From contig WWBZ02000051.1 in assembly GCA_011503125.2 (NCBI GenBank), positions 2,356,001 to 2,420,000 of the forward strand: a stretch of 64,000 bases of DNA, in the 5' to 3' direction. The stretch is from Botryosphaeria dothidea. Its lineage: Eukaryota > Ascomycota > Dothideomycetes > Botryosphaeriales > Botryosphaeriaceae. Below are positions 56,493 to 64,000 of the stretch, one piece after another (positions within the stretch are counted from its first letter, which is position 1; each line of letters opens with the position of its first letter). Below the pieces are notes generated by a model that worked only from the letters and a program-made list of their open reading frames with translations, searched no databases and had not been told where the DNA came from. The position numbers were made by a program, and so were the translations under genes.

Positions 56493-57511
56493 ATGCCTGT
56501 TGGAATCAAAACCGTATGTGCTTCACCCTGTTCGCGTTCGCGCGGTCTTGCTAACCCGCCCGCAGCCCGCCAACCAGATCAAACTCACCAACGTCTCGTT
56601 GGTGCGTATGAAAAAAGGTATTTATAGGCACCCCGCGATCCACACGTTGCGCGCCCCGCGATTAACCTCTGCCACTAGGCAAAAAGCGTTTCGAGATCGC
56701 ATGCTACAAGAACAAAGTCTTGGAATGGCGCAACGGTGTCGAGAAGGATCTCGACAATGTTCTCCAGATCCCTAATGTCTTCATGAACGTCAGCAAAGGT
56801 CAGGTCGCAAACTCGCAGGACCTGGCCAAAGCCTTCGGCGCCGACAAGTCCCTCGACGACATCATCCTCGACATCCTGAGCAAGGGCGAGCTACAAGTTG
56901 GCGAGAAGGAGCGCAACGCCCAGCTGGAGCGCGTACACGCAGAGGTCATCGATATCGTCGCCGGCAAACTCGTAGACCCCAAGACCAAGCGCGTTTACAC
57001 CACCGGCATGATCGAGAAGGCGCTGGACCAGTTGAGTTCGCAGACTGCACAGGCTGCCTCAAACAGTGGCACATCCACTCCCAACAATGGCGAGGGCAAG
57101 GACGTGTCCAAGAAGGATCTCCCGAAGTGGACCGGGGTCACGACGAACAAGTCTGCCAAGTCTCAGGCCCTGGAAGCCATGAAGGCACTCATTGCCTACC
57201 AACCGATTCCTGTTGCGCGCGCGCGCATGAGGCTGCGCATTACCTGTCCGACGAACATCCTCAAACAGGCCGTCAAGTCTGCGCCGAAGGGTGGCAACGA
57301 TGGCGAGGACAAGGCGACCGGTACCGTCAAAGATCGCATCCTGGGCTATGTTGAACAAGTGGAAAACCAAGATGTCATGGGAGATGAATGGGAGTGCACT
57401 GGCTTCGTAGAGCCCGGAGCATTCCGTGCACTCGGCGAGTTCATCAGCGCGCAGACGAAGGGTCGTGCAAGAGCTGAGGTGCTAGACATGGCCGTTATTC
57501 ATGAAGATTAA
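56493..57511 (+). CDS. SDO1: Ribosome maturation protein Sdo1 (SBDS family)
   Basis: Exons 56493-56513, 56566-56617 and 56679-57511 give 301 residues. Sdo1/SBDS works with the GTPase Efl1 to release Tif6 from pre-60S subunits in the cytoplasm. The N-terminal domain reads [33 protein letters not shown], then DLDNVLQIPNVFMNVSKGQ; the second domain holds DDIILDILSKGELQVGEKER and the third MRLRITCPTNILKQAVKS. An insert of about 55 residues (Ser/Asn/Gly/Lys-rich, SGTSTPNNGEGKD) lies between domains 2 and 3. The first exon codes only seven residues (MPVGIKT), a common layout for this gene. All three exons join in frame. Confidence 0.95.
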
Positions 57512-58030
57512 AGAGATTACGATTACTTATTCAAAAGCATCACGGCGTTTAGGAGAGGCAGAACTCTTGATAGGACAGGATAAAAGTAAATAAGATACCA
57601 TGTTGATTTGGATGATCTCACACCTTTGATATCTGACTTAGTCATTACCGAAATGTTGTGACTAAATATCGATGTTCTTTGAAGAAATGTTCATTCTCGC
57701 GAGTAAAAAACTAACTAGTTCTCTATCAGAATTAAATGAGAGCCGGGCTCAAAAGTCATTATTGGAAATATCCTTCATATCCCATAAGTATGCAATCGCT
57801 TTTCGTGTGGTATTCCTACAGTTATCTATACCTCGACTGCAATACAGTTCAAATAATTCAGACTTCATGAACAAAAATCACCATTTCCAGACTCAAAATT
57901 TCGTGACCAACGCATCATCGTAAGGAATGACTAACCACCGGGTATAATAATTGCCTCTTCCAAAACCCTCCATATCAGAACAAGTCGTCCAGCAGCTCAC
58001 GCGACAAAACTTCTCAGTTTGTCATCAACT
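57512..58030. other. Convergent intergenic region, SDO1 to PEBP gene
   Basis: About 520 bp, AT-rich (57540-57960), holding the 3' UTRs of both genes. An 83-codon frame at 57672 has no coding character. Confidence 0.5.
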
Positions 58031-59049
58031 TTAACCAAGCAAGACCATCGCGCCAGCGACAGCACCAACCAACGCGCCCACACCCAGCTTCTCGGCGCCA
58101 GAGCCCGACTGCGTGGCTGCCGATCCAGACGCGGTATCCGTACCCGTAGCGCTCGCGCCCGTCTCGCTCGCACCGGTTTCCGAAGCCGTACCCGACGCAG
58201 AGGACGAGGAGTTCGAGCCAGAGCCGGACGCAGTCGGATCGGTAGTGTTCCCGCCAATGCCCGCCGCGGCGTCGCTGCCGGTGTAGGTCAGAGTGCCGTC
58301 GCCCGTCGTGCCGTTGCCGACAAGGAAGTACGTCGCGGCGATCGGGGCGTCCAGGTCGGCCGCCTGCACGAACTCGGTCGCGTTGAAGAGCGTGCGGTTC
58401 TCGCCGCCGGCGTAGCTCTCGAAGGCGTCGGGCAGCTCGAAGTCGTCGACCGTCTGGCGGAACAGCATGATGATGTAGCGGTGCGGGCCGACGGACGGCG
58501 GCTGCGGCCCGTTGTAGGGGACGATGGCTTCGGTGCTGGTGTCGCTCGCTGACAGCATCGCCAGCTGCGTACCGTTGGGGCCGGTCGTCGGCTCGATGCT
58601 GCGAGACAGCCGCACGCCGGGCTGCAGCCAGTGCAGGATCTCGCCTCGCGAGTTGTCCTGCGGGCTCGGCGCGTCCGGGTCGACCATCAGGACGATGAAG
58701 GTCGGCGGTTGCGTGCCGTTGCTGGAGAAGGTCGAGTTGGCTGGGAGGAAGAGCTGGGGCGCTTCTTGGGTTGCTGGGAGACAGTCAGTCTCTCTTGATT
58801 TTTCGAGTTTCAATTGCTGCTGAATGAGGATAACAAAGGTGCAGAAGCTCTGATGTGAACGTTCATGGAATTGAGACATGACCTACCATTGCGAGCAAAC
58901 ACTCCGCCGTTCACGAAGAACTGTGGAGTCGTGCTGTTGGCATCGAAGGTTGCGGGAAGGTTGACGCCGGAGCTAGGATCGAAGTACGGTGGCGTCTGGG
59001 CCAGTACGCTGCCTGCGAGCAAGCCGAGGGAGAGGAGTCTAGATTGCAT
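58031..59049 (-). CDS. Secreted, GPI-anchored PEBP-family protein
   Basis: Exons 59049-58887 and 58773-58031 give 301 residues. The signal peptide MQSRLLSLGLLAGSVLA leads into the phosphatidylethanolamine-binding protein (PEBP/YbhB) domain, with ligand-pocket motifs VDPDAPSPQD, ILHWLQPG and GPHRYIIMLFRQ. Several N-glycosylation sequons (NST, NGT, NRT) agree with secretion. After the domain comes a Ser/Gly/Ala/Thr-rich stretch of about 70 residues and a hydrophobic end (LGVGALVGAVAGAMVLLG) with a small-residue cleavage site before it, the pattern of a GPI-anchor signal. Fungal secreted PEBP proteins are of unclear function; ligand is likely a lipid or small anion. The acceptor CTCCCAG at 58774 restores RNATQEAPQLF. 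Confidence 0.9.
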
Positions 59050-62000
59050 GTTTGTTTGGTTTAATATACAACTATTGATGTTTTTCCGAAGGTGGAGGCG
59101 AGGAAAGTAGGTCAATTAAATCGACTTAAAAGCTCCGGGAGCTCAGCTGTAGGTAAAGGTAGAAGGAGGACCTAGCTCCCTGGTCTGATGATGCAAAAGA
59201 AATTCGGGGCAAGAGAGGAGAATGGCGGCAGCAGCAGCTTCTTTATTGGGTTGTTCGAGTCGAGAACCTGAGGCTTGCCCCAATTTATCATCCCGGCGGC
59301 TCGGATCTCGCAATTGACGGCCCCTTGTTGGATCTCTGGATGTAGCCTCAATCGGCGGGTTACAGCATTAGCGACCCGCGAACCTGCATGCCTTGTTCTT
59401 GGCTGCTACGGCTGCACACGCGTTCTTTCTACAACTCCATCCTATCTGCTCTTGCTGCTGCTGCCTACAGCGTGGCAGGAGCGTGCGCGTACGCTTGTCT
59501 GGGCGGAAAGAAAGGATGCGACCAGATCATGCGCCGGCTGAGTTCTGCTCTTTCGCTGGACGGGCGATGGCGCGGAACGAAGGCGTTACAGGTCTCGGGA
59601 GGGGTGGGATGAATTGGACTGGAAATGACGTCGCCAAGCCGGGGGCGTGGCCTTGGCTGCTCCGCTCAGAGCACAGCGTCTGCGGAGAGCTTCGCTTCTC
59701 TTGCTCCGATCATGACGGCATCATTGGCGCCCGCCGAGGCCTGGGCGGCACGGGATGGGAAGATAGATTGAGGAGAAGGCTGGCTATCGGCCAGGCGAGA
59801 GCGGCGTTGTTGATGAAGAGCTGATGGATGAGGAATGGGGCCGTTCTTGCCGGCGGCATGACAAGAAGCTTGCTCGCCGTCGCATCCGCGCCCGCCAACC
59901 AGTGTGGACCGCCAACCTGTAAGTTGTGGCCGCTGATCCTGGAGAAGCTCCATCGGCAAGTCGGCAATTCCTTTCTTAACCTTTCTTTAGGCTAGAGCAA
60001 GGAACCCTATTTCTTGCGGGGACTCCTGCTGCCTAACGTCGGCCAGCCAGTGTCTGTGTGTTTTCTATTTCCGAAGCGCCAGTTCCAAGCCCATTTGAGA
60101 ATTTTGATGCATTCTTCGAGTCTGACTACTGCCAGCTTGTAACGAGCAAAGTGTCAGAAATGCCATGCACATACCGAAGAAGAGCTTCCGAAACCGTGAT
60201 AATGCTTCAGCAACAATTTGTCGACTTGTCGGAAGGGAGCTCGGCTTTGAAGACATGATTCGGACGTAGACACATCTTGAATTGATGGATTTGACCATAT
60301 GCGATACATACTTTACTAGGCATTTCTTTGCATTGCCAGTATCTGAGCCCAAAGGGAGCGTTGACGTCTCTGGTCTTTGTCCGGTATCTTACTCAGTGTC
60401 TCAGATATGTGTAAAGCCGCTCTTACTTCAGACACATAGCCCCGGGGTTCGGAGAAGCGGGGGACCTTTGCATTTTCCGCCTGCTCTCCGCCAATGGTCA
60501 TCGAGTGGGGAAGGAAATTTTCTGATTGGTGTTTGTTTTCTAATTCGAATCTTTTCTGCGTCAGACGATGACATGCTTACTTGAACATGATCATGTTCAA
60601 TCAGATCTGACATTGTCCGTGTGAGGCTGAACGCACAGTAATTTATTAGGAATGCAAGTGACTGGTGGAGACTTGAGGCGTCGTTCCGTTATAGGTGCAG
60701 AGCAAATTTCTATGTCTATGCAGAATGAAATGGCTACGAGGTCAACTTCGAAATTGTTGCAACATGCTCTTACCGTAGGAAGTGGAAGCATTCATTCCGG
60801 AGGTGGTAATTACAAGCAGCCATCCTCAATACTTGCAGCCCAATAAATTCTTTGACTCGTGCGATTGTCCTCGCTGTTGCAGCACTACTGAAATGTACAT
60901 AGTACTCCGATTTTCGATGCGTGAGCGTGAGGAATTATGTGAGCAAAACATGTGTGAGGGTGCTCGTTAATGCTCTTGGGATTTTGTAGGGGGAAGTAAC
61001 TGGTACAGTCGGCCCTGCACAGTTATGTACAGGTGCTAGTGAGGCAGAGGGAAAATCAAAGTGAGATTTCATCATCTCAAGAAGAATAACGTACTAACAA
61101 ACCGGACCCGCCCCGTCTTTGGGAACAGGAAGTGGCCGGCTTGGGGACAGCCCTACCTCTCCGATGGATCAAACCTGATCCCGAGAGTATCGCGCTGAAC
61201 GGATCTCCTCAATGGAGGGCGGTCTCCGCAAAAACTAGCTGCGCGGAACAGGCGCCGTCGGTGCAGTTGTGGTGTGGAGTCTCATTGAAATCGATCGCCG
61301 CCACATTTTGTTGACTGTCAGGAGCACCAAGGACTCTGTGCCGTTCAATAGTGCGAGAATATCTGGGCTAGTTACTGAAAGAGTGTCTGCGCCTCTTCGA
61401 CAGGAGATCTTTCAACGTTCCAGCTCGCTCGTCCGCAAGATCCCCCGCTCTAGGGATTCCTGTTCGGTCTCCTGATGCGCGCTCACCTCGACAAGAGCTG
61501 CCTTCGGTGATATCTCTCACACAGCAGAGACGGCCCTGCGTCTCATCCTGACTCCACATCGCAGCCGAAGGGTGGCACCGGGTGAGGGGTGTTTCTCGCT
61601 AATGGCCGAGAACCGATTCGGCTCCACACGCTACCTGGGACGAGCGATCAAAAGCAACAGAGCAATCCTTGTATCTCTCGTCAATGCGAGTTGGAGAGCC
61701 TGACGCTCTCACTCGCTTCTCAGGAGATCCGATTCGTGTCGGCCCTTGGCCTCCCCAGGCCTCAACGTCCGTATCTTATCCAGGGAGATCCTCGACCGAG
61801 GCGGCCAACACAGACACCGGGGAAGAGAGGATGGCATACGAACCGGCGTGCTCAGGGGATGTTTACGCCTCAGGCGGTGGCTCAGGGATCGTCATGTTTA
61901 CCGCATTAAAGCGGACAGGGCAGCCTTAAGCCTTAGGGCCTCACGCCAGCGGAACTGGGAAATGATATCCTAAAGGCTTAGTTGAGATAGGTAATTCGGC

Positions 62001-63938
62001 CGCTCAGCTGTTTAAGGACGGACGCTTGCCCTTAAGAAGTTCGGAGCTCGGTGGTTCTACTTCAAGATGTCTCACTCCCTCCGGCAAGCGGCACTTAGTC
62101 TCGTTTGTGTCAATGGGGGGTAGACTAGGAGGGGCGATAGAGGTTCTAGAAGACAATTGTGTTGCAAAACTCGCCCCTTCTCATCGAGAAGTTGGGGTGA
62201 TTGGCTGGTTGTAAGGAAGTGTGGGGTCTGCTGGCGTGGCCTTGGGGTCCTCTACTGAACCAACGGATGTGATGCTTCAGCCTTGCGTTGACAACCAGCA
62301 AATATGCGGAGCTAAGAGACTGGTGCGCGCCAATGCTGGCGCTACCAAAGCTTGCGCATTCTGTGAATGCCTCACCAGTGATCGAAGGTGGGGATGAAAA
62401 AAATTGTCGCTCAAAGATCGGGAAGGTGGGCATGTGGCTATCGAGGACCGATTGGCATTGAACAGGCCTTCCTTTAGGCTCATGCAGGTTTCGGCCGGTA
62501 AGGTATGCATCCCACAGACCAGCATGGCGGACTCACCCTGCCGGTCCGCGGCCCGAAGCTCAGTTCTGGATGCGTTCATCAATCTGAATTTTTTTCGATC
62601 CGTGATAAGGAAGACCGAGTCAGAGCTTTGTGGCGAGGGGAAGATGAGAGCAGGGCTGATGGGCGGCCTTGTGGAGAAGACTTCCCTCTCTGTCGAAGTT
62701 CCAAAGTGCGGCTGTGCTGCGGTTCGCTGGAAATAGCACGTAGGACAGGGGGGAATGAGGCCGCGTATGCTTTTTTCCAACGGCGCAGTCGCGTTTCCTG
62801 CGAGAGAGGGACAGCAGAAAACACTGGTGTGCAGGAACTGTTCGAGGGTGTCAGCTGGTGTACTGATTCAATAGTAGAGAGCAGATCATTTCCGCGAGAA
62901 ATTGTCGTGATTGTCGGCGGTGCGTTTGCTCGAGTTCATCCGTGCCATTGCCGTGAGCTATTGGCGGTGCTAATCCACTACAAGTGCAACCGCGCGCAAG
63001 TGTAATTTTCTGAAAATCAGTTAACCTAAAGCCCGGACGCACGGCTCATTTCGACAGAGACGGCATCTGTGGCTTGTGGAGGAGCTGCAGTAAGTTTGAC
63101 GGTGCAGAAAGGTCCAAGTGCGGGCTATGCCAGAAAAGCGCAAGCTGGCGAGACATACGTTGCACTGTCGTGGCTGATGCTTCAACCAGCAGGCCGGTGC
63201 ATGAGCAGCTCCACGTCTCTTTTAGGCCCGTAAGGATTTACAGAGCATTACAAAAAAAATCGTTCTTCCGACGACCTCGGGCGACAGTTCGTGTTCGTCG
63301 GCCGTAGCTGACGGCAGGCCAGGAGGGCAAGTCATGTAATACGGAAGCGCTACGGGAATTCCGAGCATGTATATTGCTATAGCAGCAGAATTATCTCCGA
63401 GCATCTAACAAGGGCCGAGTCCCGAGAGCCGAAAAGAGCGCAGGTAGAGGCGAGAGAAGGGCTCCCGAAACTCTCATGAATCAGAGAACCGTTTCAATCC
63501 GGACCGCCATGAAACCTCGGGCCGCTACCGTGGTTCGCGGCCAGCAAGGAGCGCTGCAAGTAAAATCTCTAATCGCTGCGAGTTGTTCCGGGGGCTGGAC
63601 TGGGCTGGGCGGGCGCTGTGGTGACCTGCTGCGGCGGCGGCGCGACGGGTCACGACGGCGCTGATCGGCAGGTGGGCAGCGGCGAAGCGTTTGGCTCTAG
63701 GCTCTCGAGGTGCCACCCAGTACCGCGACTCGTCAGACTTGTCACTGCTCGTCGCTGCTCATTTGTCAGGCTTGGGCGGGGCAATTGGGGTGATTGGCGC
63801 GGAGAGAGGCAGACGCTGATGAGGTGCTTGCTGCGGTGGTGAGAGGTGAGGGCCTACGTACGCAGCCGATGCTCGCTCGAGTGTGGCTGTTCACACGCTT
63901 CTTCGGCGCTCGGCATGTTCTGAGTGGCCACTCACACT
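59050..63938. other. About 4.9 kb without a supportable gene
   Basis: Only the first ~150 bp can be assigned, as the PEBP promoter. The rest has only short frames; the longest (166 codons at 62505-63005, plus) has no motif and an amino-acid mix like random GC-rich DNA. An imperfect inverted repeat (TAAGCCTTAGG against CCTAAAGGCTTA) spans 61927-61980. There are no tRNA, 5S, LTR or TIR signatures that I could recognise. Confidence 0.45.
61927..61980. repeat. Imperfect inverted repeat
   Basis: Arms TAAGCCTTAGG (61927-61937) and CCTAAAGGCTTA (61969-61980) pair with one bulged A; the spacer is 31 nt. It could form a hairpin in RNA. It lies in the gene-poor right end with no context to interpret it. 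Confidence 0.4.
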
Positions 63939-64000
63939 CACAGCCTCATGCGCACTGCGTTCTTGGGCACGCCCTGCAGCTCCTCCAGCGGCGACGATTC
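63939..64000 (-). CDS. Possible C-terminus of a gene entering from the right edge
   Basis: On the minus strand the last ~60 bases read SSPLEELQGVPKNAVRMRL and then TGA (stop near 63939). The composition is protein-like, but only 19-20 codons are visible and no family can be named. A donor-like GTGAGT also overlaps the stop, so this may be an exon end instead. Given as a pointer only. Confidence 0.25.

Noticed and set aside
62505..63005. 166-codon plus-strand frame near the right end
   Set aside because: No domain, irregular Cys/Arg/Gly-rich composition, no splice context and no leader-like sequence; open frames of this length occur by chance in GC-rich DNA.

Overview
The window is chromosomal DNA of a filamentous ascomycete (Pezizomycotina). 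The evidence is short introns (mostly 50-100 nt) with GTAAGT/GTATGT donors, CTAAC/CTGAC branch sites, GC-rich coding DNA and fungal-specific families (HET, LysM, Alt a 1-like, PDR ABC transporter, DUF1770, DUF7053). The mix of LysM, Alt a 1-like and HET genes suggests a plant-associated species, perhaps a Dothideomycete; this last step is inference, since no rDNA or other species marker is present.

Layout, left to right. A PDR-type ABC drug transporter runs off the left edge, behind an unusually long ORF-poor upstream region (3.8-8.4 kb). Next are a Zn2Cys6 regulator with its finger in the middle of the protein, and LSM7 with a GC-AG intron and an RGG-rich extension. A PhoD-like phosphatase follows, broken by one in-frame TAG. 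DRS1 (ribosome biogenesis helicase) and a CDF metal transporter share a 336-bp divergent promoter. Between the CDF gene and a DUF7053 gene lies an 810-bp element with GGGCCGATTCGGCCCC inverted repeats and a TTA target duplication, as in PIF/Harbinger elements.

The centre holds a large nuclear-type protein (zinc-binding motif, TPAPKK and GGKG repeats, acidic tail), then DUF1770 and calcineurin B (CNB1) as a divergent pair. After these come an Alt a 1-like small secreted protein, a membrane/coiled-coil protein with UFBP1-like architecture, RPS5 and a HET-domain gene whose N-terminal and main reading frames disagree.

The right part holds a coiled-coil protein and RCM1 (rRNA m5C methyltransferase) as a divergent pair, a secreted LysM protein, a five-exon P450, a coiled-coil protein with a 10-Glu microsatellite, and an APH-fold kinase-like protein. 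Carboxypeptidase Y and SDO1 (60S maturation) form another divergent pair, followed by a GPI-anchored PEBP-family protein. The last ~5 kb has no convincing gene apart from a possible partial C-terminus at the right edge.

The genes do not form one pathway. Housekeeping genes (LSM7, DRS1, RPS5, RCM1, SDO1, four of them for ribosome production, plus CNB1) are interspersed with secreted and accessory genes. No biosynthetic cluster, CRISPR array, rRNA or convincing tRNA was seen. Exon boundaries were worked out by hand from splice signals and frame arithmetic; every multi-exon model given sums to a multiple of three, except the HET gene and the ABC gene cut by the edge.
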